DNA from: Ligilactobacillus murinus DSM 20452 = NBRC 14221
GTDB taxonomy: Bacteria; Bacillota; Bacilli; Lactobacillales; Lactobacillaceae
Direction: 5' to 3'
DNA length: 64,000 bases
Assembly (NCBI RefSeq): GCF_001591685.1
Contig: NZ_BCVJ01000003.1
Coordinates: forward strand, 1 to 64,000
Shown here: positions 44,046 to 52,717 of the stretch, in pieces
Layout of the letters: every line of letters begins with the position of its first letter
Numbering within the stretch: position 1 is the first letter of the stretch
Translations under genes and position numbers: made by a program
Notes under the pieces: model-generated
The model's input: the letters and a program-made list of their open reading frames with translations, nothing else
Told to the model about the DNA's origin: nothing
Databases searched by the model: none

Positions 44046-44063
44046 AAAGATAAGTGTTTTGGA

Positions 44064-44091
44064 TTTGATTTAAGAATAATTTTGTTATAAT
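44064..44091 (+). promoter_or_regulatory. promoter of a short transcript
   Basis: A perfect TATAAT (44086-44091) has TTTGAT (44064-44069) 16 bp upstream. A terminator follows only 25 bases downstream of the -10 box. Confidence 0.5.
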
Positions 44092-44097
44092 AGGCTT

Positions 44098-44155
44098 AAG
44101 AAGTGTGAGCCAAGTAAAGACCCGATGACCCGCGCGTCATTTGGGTCTTTTTTTT
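44098..44155 (+). ncRNA. candidate small RNA or leader attenuator
   Basis: From the expected start at about 44098 the transcript would be about 57 nt, ending in a hairpin (AAAGACCCGATGAC with GTCATTTGGGTCTTT, 44116-44129 and 44136-44150) and eight T residues. Its first bases, AAGTGTGAGCCAAG, resemble the ends of the palindromic elements. It may be a free small RNA or a terminated leader for the gene at 44182. Confidence 0.45.
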
Positions 44156-44181
44156 AGCTTATTGGATAAGGAAGTTGATCG

Positions 44182-44895
44182 ATGGAATGGCAGAAGTATT
44201 TAGCTAGGTTACGATATTATGATCGAATGTGTGGTAATTTGCCTACAGTCCACCAAAAGATCGCTCAAGTTCAAGCTGTAGTCAAAGCCTATAGTAGACA
44301 TGAGATACCACAAGAAGTGCCAAAATTGAGTTTTTCAGCTCACTATCTTGAATTACATATGACTAAACATCCCGAATTGTTTGAACTAGTCAGTTGCTTA
44401 AATGATTTACGCCAAGTACTGATCGAAAATTTTGGGATCTGGCATGTTTTTTCAAGGGCATGGTTAGCGAGTTTTAAACAGCAATTAAAACCCGGGAAAA
44501 CTTTAGTGGTAATGTGTGGCAATGCTGCTTTAGCCGCTAATCTACCCAATGTGATCGCAGTCGATGACTTTGATTGGCAAGCGCAAGATAATACGCGGCC
44601 GCACCCGTGGTGTGATGTCAAACGAGCCGATGCCTTGGTAGCGGTCCAAAAATATTATCAGCAGGTGGATAACATTATTTTAGAGTGGGCCCCAGAAACA
44701 ACTTGCGATCGTGCGATCTTGGACTTTTTACGTGCGCAAAAGTGGCCTGGTGATCTTATCGTGATCGGTGAAGCTAAGGGGGCAACCAATTCACCACAAT
44801 TTTGGCAAACTGCTAAGTTGAGTCGCCCACCAGCGGTGAATGCTTTACATCGGCCGTTTGACTTTATCCATGACCAAGTGTTTTGGGTAAAATAG
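44182..44895 (+). CDS. uncharacterised 237-residue protein, possible methyltransferase fold
   Basis: This soluble protein has a helical N-terminal half and a C-terminal half with alternating strands: TLVVMCGNAALAANLPNVIA, VDNIILEWAP and DLIVIGEAKG. That rhythm recalls a Rossmann-like fold such as a SAM-dependent methyltransferase, but the glycine-rich SAM motif is weak. I do not recognise a characterised family. The start is preceded by AAGGAAG. It lies between a promoter-terminator unit and a two-component system. Confidence 0.6.
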   Translation: MEWQKYLARLRYYDRMCGNLPTVHQKIAQVQAVVKAYSRHEIPQEVPKLSFSAHYLELHMTKHPELFELVSCLNDLRQVLIENFGIWHVFSRAWLASFKQQLKPGKTLVVMCGNAALAANLPNVIAVDDFDWQAQDNTRPHPWCDVKRADALVAVQKYYQQVDNIILEWAPETTCDRAILDFLRAQKWPGDLIVIGEAKGATNSPQFWQTAKLSRPPAVNALHRPFDFIHDQVFWVK

Positions 44896-44987
44896 TCGTA
44901 ATTTTTACGAATTTCTTTAAGTATATTTAGCAAAGTATTTGGTAAAATAAAAATAGAATTAAGTTTTCTTTAGGGGGATCAGACATT

Positions 44988-45677
44988 ATGAAGATTTTAA
45001 TTGTCGATGACGATAAAGATATCGTTGAATTATTGAGTATATATGTTAAAAATGAAGGCTATGATGTCGAAAAGGCCTACAATGGTAAAGAAGCGATCAC
45101 AAAGATCAATACTAACCCCGACATCGACCTGATGATCTTAGATGTGATGATGCCACAATTAGATGGAATGGCAGTTGTGCGTGCGGTTCGAAAAGACAGC
45201 CAGATCCCGATCTTGATGTTATCGGCTAAAACAGACGATCTTGATAAGATCCAAGGTCTAGTTCAAGGGGCCGATGATTATGTGACAAAGCCGTTTAATC
45301 CCTTAGAAGTTATGGCACGCGTCAAATCATTATTGCGTCGTTCACAACATGAAGTGAAAAATAACGAACCTGATCAGATCGAGGTAGGCTCGTTGATCAT
45401 CAAAAAAGATTCCCATGAAGTCGAAACGGTCAACGGTAAGGAGATCTCATTGACAGCCTTAGAATTTGGGATCTTATATCTCTTGGCTAGTCATCCTAAC
45501 CGTGTCTTTTCAGCTGATGAGATCTTTGAGCGTGTTTGGCAACAAGAGTCCGTTGTTTCAGCTAAAACAGTTATGGTCCATGTGAGTCACTTACGCGATA
45601 AGATCGAAGAAGCCACTGGTGGCGAAAAAGTTATCCAAACGGTTTGGGGCGTAGGTTATAAGATCGAATCACGTTAA
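44988..45677 (+). CDS. OmpR-family response regulator
   Basis: This 229-residue protein has a receiver domain with acidic pocket DDD (about 7-9), phospho-acceptor Asp52 in LDVMMP, Thr/Ser in LSAKTDD and Lys in VTKPFNP. The C-terminal winged-helix domain (about 130-229) has AKTVMVHVSHLRDKIEE and TVWGVGYKI. It is most like VanR-type regulators of cell wall stress. It starts after TTTAGGGGGATC and is followed by its kinase 21 bases later. Confidence 0.93.
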   Translation: MKILIVDDDKDIVELLSIYVKNEGYDVEKAYNGKEAITKINTNPDIDLMILDVMMPQLDGMAVVRAVRKDSQIPILMLSAKTDDLDKIQGLVQGADDYVTKPFNPLEVMARVKSLLRRSQHEVKNNEPDQIEVGSLIIKKDSHEVETVNGKEISLTALEFGILYLLASHPNRVFSADEIFERVWQQESVVSAKTVMVHVSHLRDKIEEATGGEKVIQTVWGVGYKIESR

Positions 45678-45698
45678 GTAAGTTGATGAGGTGAGCGG

Positions 45699-46847
45699 AT
45701 GAAATTTTCACTGACGGCCCGGGAAAAAAGTGAGCTCTTTGGTGAAGGGATAGTAACGGTCATCTTGTTATTGTTGCTCAACATGTCGATCTTTATGATC
45801 GTTAACCAGGAGATCTCAAATAACCCGGGTCTACAAAACGGGATCTTTCAGATCAAGATGTCGCTCTTTTTAGGCCCGACTGATCTCCAGATCTGGAGCT
45901 GGGGTGGGTTATTCACCTTGATGATGATCATTGCAGATTGCGGGATCGTTTATTGGCGTTTGATGCGCCGTTACCGCCAGATGCAGTTGCGTCACGTTAT
46001 TGCCGAGTTGCACTATATCGCTTCAGGGCATTTTGATCATCGGATACCATTTAAGCTAAGTGGTCAGATGCAAAGAGTCGTTGAAAGTGTCAATTCATTA
46101 GTTGATAGTACGATCAATGCCATGGAAGAAGAGCGCCGAATCGAACGTTCAAAAGATGAGTTAGTAACAAATGTCAGCCACGACATCAGGACACCACTGA
46201 CATCGATCATTGGCTATTTAGGCCTGATCGAAAATAAACAATACAATAATGATGAAGAATTATTGCAATATACCCATACAGCTTTCTTGAAAGCTAATCA
46301 GATGAAATCCTTAGTTGATGACCTGTTTGAATATACTAAGGTCAGACAAGCAGGTGTAACGTTAAATATTGTACCGTTGGATATCGGTGCGATGTTAGAA
46401 CAAGTCGCAGCTAGTTATGAACTGGAGGCTAACAAAAAAGGAATGGCGATCCATGTAGATGTTCCAGCCAAACCATTGGTGATCGAAGCTGATGGTGAAA
46501 AATTAGCCCGGGTCTTCAATAACCTGGTGTCTAATGCTTTGAAATATGGAGCCGGTGGTAAGAATATCTATCTTAAAGCTATGTTGGTGAGTAAAAAAGA
46601 ACTCAAAGTGACGATCGCTAATGATGGTGAACAGATCCCGCAAAAATCATTAGAACAGGTCTTTGATCGGTTCTATCGGGCTGAAAGTTCGCGCTCGCGT
46701 GAAACTGGGGGTTCAGGTCTTGGTTTGGCGATCGCCCAAGGTATCGTTGAAAGACACCATGGTTATATTTATGTGACTTCAGATGCCGAATTGACAGAAT
46801 TTATCATGCATTTTCCAGTCAAGCACGCTGACAGTTTAGTGCGCTAG
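45699..46847 (+). CDS. sensor histidine kinase (VanS-like)
   Basis: This 382-residue membrane kinase has two transmembrane segments (about 16-36 and 64-86), with only a short outer loop of about 27 residues, so it may sense inside the membrane. A HAMP-like linker follows. The DHp domain has the phospho-acceptor His161 in NVSHDIRTPLTSIIGYL. The ATPase domain shows NLVSNALKYG, the G1/F region VFDRFYRAESSRSRETGG and GLGLAIAQGI. It is the partner of the preceding regulator. Confidence 0.93.
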   Translation: MKFSLTAREKSELFGEGIVTVILLLLLNMSIFMIVNQEISNNPGLQNGIFQIKMSLFLGPTDLQIWSWGGLFTLMMIIADCGIVYWRLMRRYRQMQLRHVIAELHYIASGHFDHRIPFKLSGQMQRVVESVNSLVDSTINAMEEERRIERSKDELVTNVSHDIRTPLTSIIGYLGLIENKQYNNDEELLQYTHTAFLKANQMKSLVDDLFEYTKVRQAGVTLNIVPLDIGAMLEQVAASYELEANKKGMAIHVDVPAKPLVIEADGEKLARVFNNLVSNALKYGAGGKNIYLKAMLVSKKELKVTIANDGEQIPQKSLEQVFDRFYRAESSRSRETGGSGLGLAIAQGIVERHHGYIYVTSDAELTEFIMHFPVKHADSLVR

Positions 46848-46878
46848 TAGCTAGATAAGTAGCTAGATAATATGTTAG

Positions 46879-46913
46879 ACCAGTTTTGAGGTGTTTGGGG
46901 CTTCAAAACTGGT
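46879..46913 (+). terminator. terminator of the two-component operon
   Basis: An 11-bp perfect stem (46879-46889 with 46903-46913, ACCAGTTTTGA) lies after the kinase gene and is followed by TTTAG. A tandem 12-bp duplication (AGTAGCTAGATA twice) lies just before it. Confidence 0.6.
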
Positions 46914-46946
46914 TTAGTATTGTAAGCAAAAAGGACATGTTTCTTA

Positions 46947-46975
46947 TTGATTAGTTTTGATATTTTGGGTATTCT
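46947..46975 (+). promoter_or_regulatory. dacA promoter
   Basis: TTGATT (46947-46952) and TATTCT (46970-46975) are 17 bp apart, 35 bases before the dacA start. Confidence 0.5.
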
Positions 46976-47009
46976 TATAGATGAGATTAAGTGAGAGGAA
47001 CTTAGAAAG

Positions 47010-48347
47010 ATGACGTTTTTAAAATCTTTACAAAAAGTAGTCACAGCTCTAGCCGCAGCTGTGATCGTATTTTCTGTGGTCAGTTTTAGTGGATTTGGAG
47101 TAGCAACTGCCAAAGCTGATACGGCTTTGCCTGCTGATACTGACAGTTCATTGCAGCTTGACGCTAAAGCTGCGATCGCGGTCGATGCTAATACAGGCCA
47201 AATTTTATATGCCAAAAACGCTGATCAAGCTTTACCAGTAGCTTCTATGTCAAAATTGATGACCGCCTACATGGTACTGCAAGCGATCAATAACGGCAAA
47301 CTTAAGTGGGATCAAAAAGTGACTCCAGGTAAGGCTGCTCAAGAAGTCAGTCAAGATACTACGCTTTCCAATGTTCCATTAAAGGAAGGTCATAGCTATA
47401 CCGTGCGGGAATTATACCAAGCGACTTTGATCTATTCAGCTAATGGGGCTGCGATGGCTTTAGCTGATGCTGTGGGTGGAACTCAAAAGAACTTTATCGA
47501 TCTAGCACGGAAAGAAGCTAAAAAGATGGGCTTAAAAGATGTCGAACTTTATACAGCTAATGGTTTAGCTAACGGTGAAGTTAAGGATGGTAAGTATCCT
47601 GGGGCTGCTGATGATGCGGAAAATAAATTCTCCGCTAAAGATATGGCGCTCTTGAGCCAACGTTTGATCAAGGACTATCCTGAAGTGCTAAAGACGACTA
47701 AGATCACCCGGATGAAATTCAATAACGGGACTGATCAAACTGAAATGGAAAACTGGAACTGGATGTTACCTGGTTTGGCTAAGGCTTATAGTGAACTACC
47801 AGTTGACGGTTTGAAAACAGGTACATCTGATTCAGCTGGGGCATGCTTTGCTGCAACGGTCAATAAAGATGGTCATCGTTTGATCACGATCGTCTTAGGT
47901 GCTAAACACGATAGCCAAGAGGACCTTTCACGATTTGAAGAAACGCAAAAATTAATGTCATATTGCTACAACAACTATACTTATACTTCTTTGGCTAAAG
48001 GGACAACTTTTAAAAAGACCAATGCTTTACCGGTTTACCATGGTAAAGATCTAGATGTTAAAGTTTCTTTGGCAGCTAAGACAGATGTTTGGTTGAAGAG
48101 TGGTGTTTCTAAGGACCAATTGAGTGCTAAAGCTGTTGGTAACAAGAAATTATACAAAAAAGATGGTTTACAAGCTCCTTTGAAGAAGGGCCAAAAAGTT
48201 GGTACTTTACAGATCAAAGCTAAAGATCAAGCAATGTACTTCTTAGATGGAACAGACTATTTGAGTGCTGATGCTCAAACGACTACAGAAGTTAAGAAAG
48301 CTAATATCTTTGTGATCGGCTGGCGTGCGATCACGAGCTTATTCTAA
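47010..48347 (+). CDS. dacA: D-alanyl-D-alanine carboxypeptidase (PBP5-type)
   Basis: This 445-residue low-molecular-mass penicillin-binding protein removes the terminal D-Ala from peptidoglycan stem peptides outside the membrane. A signal peptide (about 1-35, cleaved near AKA-DT) is followed by the serine peptidase motifs S79-MSK, SAN (about 143-145) and KTGT (about 269-272). The C-terminal PBP5 beta domain and a terminal amphipathic segment, which tethers it to the membrane, are present. Its position after the VanRS-like system suggests shared cell wall control. Confidence 0.95.
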   Translation: MTFLKSLQKVVTALAAAVIVFSVVSFSGFGVATAKADTALPADTDSSLQLDAKAAIAVDANTGQILYAKNADQALPVASMSKLMTAYMVLQAINNGKLKWDQKVTPGKAAQEVSQDTTLSNVPLKEGHSYTVRELYQATLIYSANGAAMALADAVGGTQKNFIDLARKEAKKMGLKDVELYTANGLANGEVKDGKYPGAADDAENKFSAKDMALLSQRLIKDYPEVLKTTKITRMKFNNGTDQTEMENWNWMLPGLAKAYSELPVDGLKTGTSDSAGACFAATVNKDGHRLITIVLGAKHDSQEDLSRFEETQKLMSYCYNNYTYTSLAKGTTFKKTNALPVYHGKDLDVKVSLAAKTDVWLKSGVSKDQLSAKAVGNKKLYKKDGLQAPLKKGQKVGTLQIKAKDQAMYFLDGTDYLSADAQTTTEVKKANIFVIGWRAITSLF

Positions 48348-48361
48348 ACTAATGCTATTTA

Positions 48362-48401
48362 ACGACTACTGGGATCAAGTGATCGCAGTAGTCGTTTTTT
48401 T
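48362..48401 (+). terminator. dacA terminator
   Basis: ACGACTACTG (48362-48371) pairs perfectly with 48386-48395 and runs into seven T residues. Confidence 0.85.
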
Positions 48402-48521
48402 GTACATTTTGAGATATGTGTCGCATTTTTGGGGGAATTTTTTAGGTATTTTAGGGTTCTTTACCTTATATAATACGGATGATTGCGTTTGCATCTTAAA
48501 ATATAGCTAAATAGTTATAGT

Positions 48522-48550
48522 TTGTCTTTCGTGGACATTCAGTGTATATT
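48522..48550 (+). promoter_or_regulatory. promoter of the YhgE/Pip gene
   Basis: TTGTCT (48522-48527) and TATATT (48545-48550) are 17 bp apart, 44 bases before the TTG start codon. A second TATAAT (48472-48477) lies further upstream. Confidence 0.55.
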
Positions 48551-48594
48551 ATTAGACAGCAATAAAATATTTTAAGTTAAGGAGTGAAATTATC

Positions 48595-51528
48595 TTGAAG
48601 ACGATCAAGGCTGAATTTGAACATATTAAGAGCCAAAAGATGCTTTTAGCTGCAATTTTGGCAATTATGTTTATCCCATTCTTATACTCTGTGTTCTTCT
48701 TAAAATCGGTCTGGAATCCATACGGCGATGCTAAGTATTTACCCGTAGCCGTAGTTAATGAAGATAGAGCCGTGAATTTCCGAGGTAAGAAACTCGATGT
48801 GGGTGATCAGTTAGTCAAGAATTTAAAGAAAAATGATGGTTTAGACTGGCATTTTGTCTCTAAAAAAGATGCGCAATATGGCCTTAGCCACAAAGAATAC
48901 TATATGGTAATTACGATCCCTAAGGATTTTTCCAAGAATGCAACAACTGTCTTGGACAAAGATCCTAAGAAGATGGAATTACAATATACGACCAACGACT
49001 CCCTCAACTATATCGGTAAAGTTATCAGTGAAGAAGGGGCTAAACAAGTTAATGCCCAAGTCAAAGAAACAGTCTCGACTTCCTATGCCGATACTGTCTT
49101 TGGCTTGATCAAGCAAGTCGGTAAGGGCTTTGACACGGCTGCTAAAGGTTCCAAACAACTTAGTGACGGTTCTAAGACCTTATCTAACGGGATCAACACT
49201 TATACTGCTGGGGTCTCCCAAGTAAATGATGGTGTGATCAAGTTACAAACTGGTGTAGTACCTTTAGGCCAAGGTGTTTTGAAGTTAGCTGATGGTTCAA
49301 ATACTTTAGCTAATGGGATCAACACTTACACAGCTGGTGTTGACCAAGTAAACAACGGTGTTTCCCAATTACAAAATGGCACTGGCGCTTTAGCTAGTGG
49401 TGTGGGCCAATTAGCCACTGGTTCTAATACGTTGGCAAATGGTTTGGGCACATATACAAATGGTGTCGGTCAAGTCAATAATGGTGTCTTACAATTACAA
49501 AATGGTACTGGCGCTTTAGCTAACGGTGTAGGGCAATTAGCTACTGGTTCAACTACCTTGAATAATGGGTTGAACACTTATACTGCTGGGGTAGCTCAAT
49601 TGAATGATGGTTTAACCCAGTTGCATAATAATTCAAAACTTCTTAGAGAAGGTGCTGGCAATCTAGCGGCTGGTAATAAAACATTAGCTGATACAATTAA
49701 CAAACAAACTGATGTTATTATCAATCAATTGAACTCTAACGATACTAAGCAAGCGATCGAAGGTTTGAAGCAATTAAAACAACATGCGCCTGCGATCCAA
49801 AAACAATTGCAAGAATTGCAAAGTACAATGAACGGTTTACCTACTCTATTAGGTGGGATCAATTCAAGTGCTGATAAGTTCAGTCAAGATCTGACAACGA
49901 ATTTAGGCAGTGCAGGGAACAATATTTCTGGCTCAGCTAAAGAAGTTGGTGAAGTGCTTGCAGCTAATAAAGACAAGTTATCTGCTGAAGATCAACAAAA
50001 ATTAGCTGATGCGATCGCTAAGAACCAAGCAGCTGGTCAAAATATTCAAGCTGCTGGTGCTGCAGCTCAAACATTTAAAGATCAATTGACGCAAGCACAA
50101 AATAGCTTGGCACAGATCTTGCAAAAGGCGCAACAAATGCAAGGTTATGTGACCCAAGTAAATGCCTTGTTAGAGAAGTTAAATACAGTCGATACTTCTA
50201 AGTTAGATGAACTTCAAGGATTAACTTCACAATTAGAAGATTTGAAGGCACAGGTTGCTAAACTAGCTACTGGTTCAGAAACTTTAAAATCTGGTGTTAA
50301 TGAATACACATTAGGTGTGGATCAAGCTTATGCTGGTGCAAGCAAATTAGTCGCTAATAACCAAGCTTTGACCTCAGGTGCAAGCAAATTAGCTGGCGGT
50401 TTAGGCCAATTGAATGGTCAAGTACCAACATTGACAGGTGGGATCAACCAACTTGCTTCTGGTACAGGTCAACTTGTAGCTAACTCTAATGCTTTAACCT
50501 CAGGTGCAAATCAATTGGCTGGTGGTTTAGGCCAACTAAACGCCCAAGTGCCAACATTGACAGGTGGGATCAACCAACTTGCTTCTGGTACGAGCCAACT
50601 TGCAGCTAACTCTAATGCTTTACGTAGTGGTGCAAGTCAATTAGCCGGTGGTTTAGGCCAAATGAATGCCCAAGTTCCTACTTTGACGTCAGGTGTGGAC
50701 CAATTGGCTAACGGTACCCAACAATTGAATGCTAACTCACCTAAGTTAGCTGCTGGTGCTACTCAATTAGAACAAGGCAATAGTAAATTAGCGAAAGCCT
50801 TGGCACAAGGTTCAGAACAAGTAAACGATAATACGAAGAACTTATCTTCTAAGACTTCAAACATGTTTGCTTCTCCAACTGAACTCAAGCATAAGAGTTA
50901 CAGCTACGTACCAAACTATGGTTATGCTTTAGCTCCATACATGCTATCAGTTGCATTGTATGTTGGTGCTTTAGTCTTCAACTTAGTTTACCCAGTCCGT
51001 CGCTTATCTGATCCAGATGCTAGTGCAACTGAATGGTGGTTGAGCAAGCTCTCAGTTGGGGCGCTTGTCGCTACTGGAACTTCAGTAGTCGAAGTTCTCT
51101 TGATGATGGCAGCTGGCTTACATCCAGATCATTTAGGAGCAACTTTGATCAATGCTTGGTTCTTTGCGCTTGCAAGTACCTTTATCGTGATGTTCTTGGC
51201 TGTCGCGTTTGGCAATATCGGACGCTTCCTTGGGATCATCTTCTTGGTCATCCAGCTTGGTTCTTGTGGTGGGTCCTTCCCAATTCAAGTTACCCGTGCA
51301 ATGGGCGGCTTCTTCCAAATGGTAAATCCATTCTTGCCAATGACTTACTCAGTTTACGGTTTCCGTGAATCCTTGACATCAGGTCTAGGTGCAAATCAAG
51401 TTTGGATCTCTGTCGGAGTCCAATTGATCTATATCATCGCTTCGATCGTCTTACTTTGGGTAGCAATGAATGCTGAACGTAGTAAAGTTACTTACGTTGA
51501 TGTTGAAGCTCAAGACTTAAACGACTAG
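48595..51528 (+). CDS. YhgE/Pip-family membrane protein with 42-residue repeats
   Basis: This 977-residue protein starts at TTG behind AAGGAG. TM1 is at about 16-36, the family-type VVNEDRAVNFRGKKLDVGDQL segment follows, and the C-terminal part has five more helices of ABC-2-like type. The large outer region is built from repeats of 42 residues (six heptads): one array at about 195-345 with GSNTLANGINTYTAGV units and a second at about 590-725 with GASQLAGGLGQLN units, separated by a coiled-coil region. The family includes phage infection protein Pip and YhgE and is linked to type VII-like secretion. Its last base pairs overlap a palindromic element. Confidence 0.9.
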   Translation: MKTIKAEFEHIKSQKMLLAAILAIMFIPFLYSVFFLKSVWNPYGDAKYLPVAVVNEDRAVNFRGKKLDVGDQLVKNLKKNDGLDWHFVSKKDAQYGLSHKEYYMVITIPKDFSKNATTVLDKDPKKMELQYTTNDSLNYIGKVISEEGAKQVNAQVKETVSTSYADTVFGLIKQVGKGFDTAAKGSKQLSDGSKTLSNGINTYTAGVSQVNDGVIKLQTGVVPLGQGVLKLADGSNTLANGINTYTAGVDQVNNGVSQLQNGTGALASGVGQLATGSNTLANGLGTYTNGVGQVNNGVLQLQNGTGALANGVGQLATGSTTLNNGLNTYTAGVAQLNDGLTQLHNNSKLLREGAGNLAAGNKTLADTINKQTDVIINQLNSNDTKQAIEGLKQLKQHAPAIQKQLQELQSTMNGLPTLLGGINSSADKFSQDLTTNLGSAGNNISGSAKEVGEVLAANKDKLSAEDQQKLADAIAKNQAAGQNIQAAGAAAQTFKDQLTQAQNSLAQILQKAQQMQGYVTQVNALLEKLNTVDTSKLDELQGLTSQLEDLKAQVAKLATGSETLKSGVNEYTLGVDQAYAGASKLVANNQALTSGASKLAGGLGQLNGQVPTLTGGINQLASGTGQLVANSNALTSGANQLAGGLGQLNAQVPTLTGGINQLASGTSQLAANSNALRSGASQLAGGLGQMNAQVPTLTSGVDQLANGTQQLNANSPKLAAGATQLEQGNSKLAKALAQGSEQVNDNTKNLSSKTSNMFASPTELKHKSYSYVPNYGYALAPYMLSVALYVGALVFNLVYPVRRLSDPDASATEWWLSKLSVGALVATGTSVVEVLLMMAAGLHPDHLGATLINAWFFALASTFIVMFLAVAFGNIGRFLGIIFLVIQLGSCGGSFPIQVTRAMGGFFQMVNPFLPMTYSVYGFRESLTSGLGANQVWISVGVQLIYIIASIVLLWVAMNAERSKVTYVDVEAQDLND

Positions 51529-51644
51529 AGTGTGAGACAGCACGGGTAACTCCGTATAGATAATAAGAGAACCGCTATGATGCGTATTTTGCATCATGGC
51601 GGTTCTTTTATTATCTACTAGGAGTTGTGCTGTCGAACACGTTT
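51527..51644 (+). repeat. nested palindromic element after yhgE, with terminator
   Basis: It begins AGAGTGTGAGACAGCACGGG on the gene's TAG stop, continues CTCCGTATAGATAATAA, then an AGAACCGC...GCGGTTCT stem enclosing ATGATGC-gtattt-TGCATCAT, then TTATTATCTACTAGGAG and TGTGCTGTCGAACACGTTT. The flanks mirror each other. Both outer ends and the order of parts match the 28228-28346 element, while the central stem differs. The stem acts as terminator for both neighbours. Confidence 0.8.
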
Positions 51645-51657
51645 CGGCTATACAGCT

Positions 51658-51725
51658 CAGATGCGTATTTTGCATCATGGCGGTTCTCTTATTATTTACT
51701 AGGAGTTGCATTGTCGAACACGTTT
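51658..51725. repeat. second, partial copy of the palindromic element
   Basis: Starting inside the central stem (GATGCGTATTTTGCATC), it repeats the right half of the previous element with few changes and ends AACACGTTT only 3 bases before the degV stop codon. It looks like a tandem duplication of the right half. Confidence 0.8.
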
Positions 51726-51728
51726 GTA

Positions 51729-52559
51729 TTATTGTTTTTCAAAGCCGACCATCAAGCCCCCGACTTCAGCGTAATAGCTACAAAGGCCACGAGTTGTAGT
51801 GAGCGTTATCTCGCAAGCAGGATAAGCTTCCTTGATCTTTTGGGAAAGTAACTTGGCCCCAATTTCATTGAAGCAATGGGCGATGCAGGCTTTTTTACCG
51901 TTGAAACCTTGTGCTTGCATTTCTTTTAACAGTAAACTGATAGCTTTGGCTTGCCCCCGAGCTTTACCGACCGGAGTGAGTTTTCCGTTAGTGTCAGTTC
52001 CGATGATACGCAGTTTGAGCATATTTGAGATCTTAGCGGCCGTAGCACTGATCCGTCCGTTATTGACTAAGTTGGTCAGGGATTCAAGGGAGAATAAAAG
52101 CCCTGTGTGTTGTTGATAAGTTGTTAATTTACTTTCGATCTCATTAAATGATGCATTAGCTGTGAATAATTTAGCGGCATATTCGAGCAAAAGTTGCATC
52201 CGTGGTCCCGCTGATTGTGAATCTAAAACGAGGATCTGGGCGTTAGGATGTTTCTCTAAATATTGTTCGCGTGCTTGCACAGCAGCCGAATAGCTCCCCG
52301 ATAATGTGCCGGTGATCGTGATCGCAACGATGATATCAGCTTTACCAAAGGCAGTTAGCCACTGGTCGATATTGGGACAAGCAGTACTGCTCTTGGTAGA
52401 TAATTTACGCAATTCATCGGTCATCGCTAAGACATCAAGGGTGGCATCATCGATGTATTCCTTGCCCCCAGCCATGATCGTGATCGGTACACTGGCAAAA
52501 TCTGTGTCTGCTAAAGTTGTTACATTTGAGCCGGAATCGGCAATGATCTTATATTTCAT
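51729..52559 (-). CDS. DegV-family fatty acid-binding protein
   Basis: This 276-residue protein has the DegV pattern: ADSGSNVT near the start, TKSSTACPN for the fatty acid carboxylate site, ITGTLSGSYSAA, and in the second domain HCFNEIGAKLL. DegV proteins (FakB type) bind fatty acids and present them to FakA kinase for phospholipid synthesis. The start at 52559 has an AAAGGAAT-like ribosome binding site. Several FakB paralogues are usual in lactobacilli, so the exact lipid preference is unknown. Confidence 0.9.
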   Translation of the reverse strand: MKYKIIADSGSNVTTLADTDFASVPITIMAGGKEYIDDATLDVLAMTDELRKLSTKSSTACPNIDQWLTAFGKADIIVAITITGTLSGSYSAAVQAREQYLEKHPNAQILVLDSQSAGPRMQLLLEYAAKLFTANASFNEIESKLTTYQQHTGLLFSLESLTNLVNNGRISATAAKISNMLKLRIIGTDTNGKLTPVGKARGQAKAISLLLKEMQAQGFNGKKACIAHCFNEIGAKLLSQKIKEAYPACEITLTTTRGLCSYYAEVGGLMVGFEKQ

Positions 52560-52717
52560 CTCTATTATTCCTTTGTAGAAGTTTTTGTATACTTTTTAAT
52601 CGGTTTTTGAAAAACTTATGGTATATTTGAGTATAAACAGGTGTTATCGATTTGTCAAAAGATATTGATAGCGTGAACGTGAAAGGATAAGCTATAATTT
52701 AGGAAAGGAAGTAAACA

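Noticed and set aside
48325-48510. Plus-strand frame of 61 codons after dacA
   Set aside because: It starts inside dacA and reads through the dacA terminator. It has no start signals of its own.
49160-50770. CRISPR-like array of repeats and spacers
   Set aside because: The repeats are in frame, in multiples of 42 codons, inside a single long gene and code for regular heptads.
51517-51711. Minus-strand frame with an internal protein repeat
   Set aside because: It only translates the duplicated palindromic element and crosses terminator stems.
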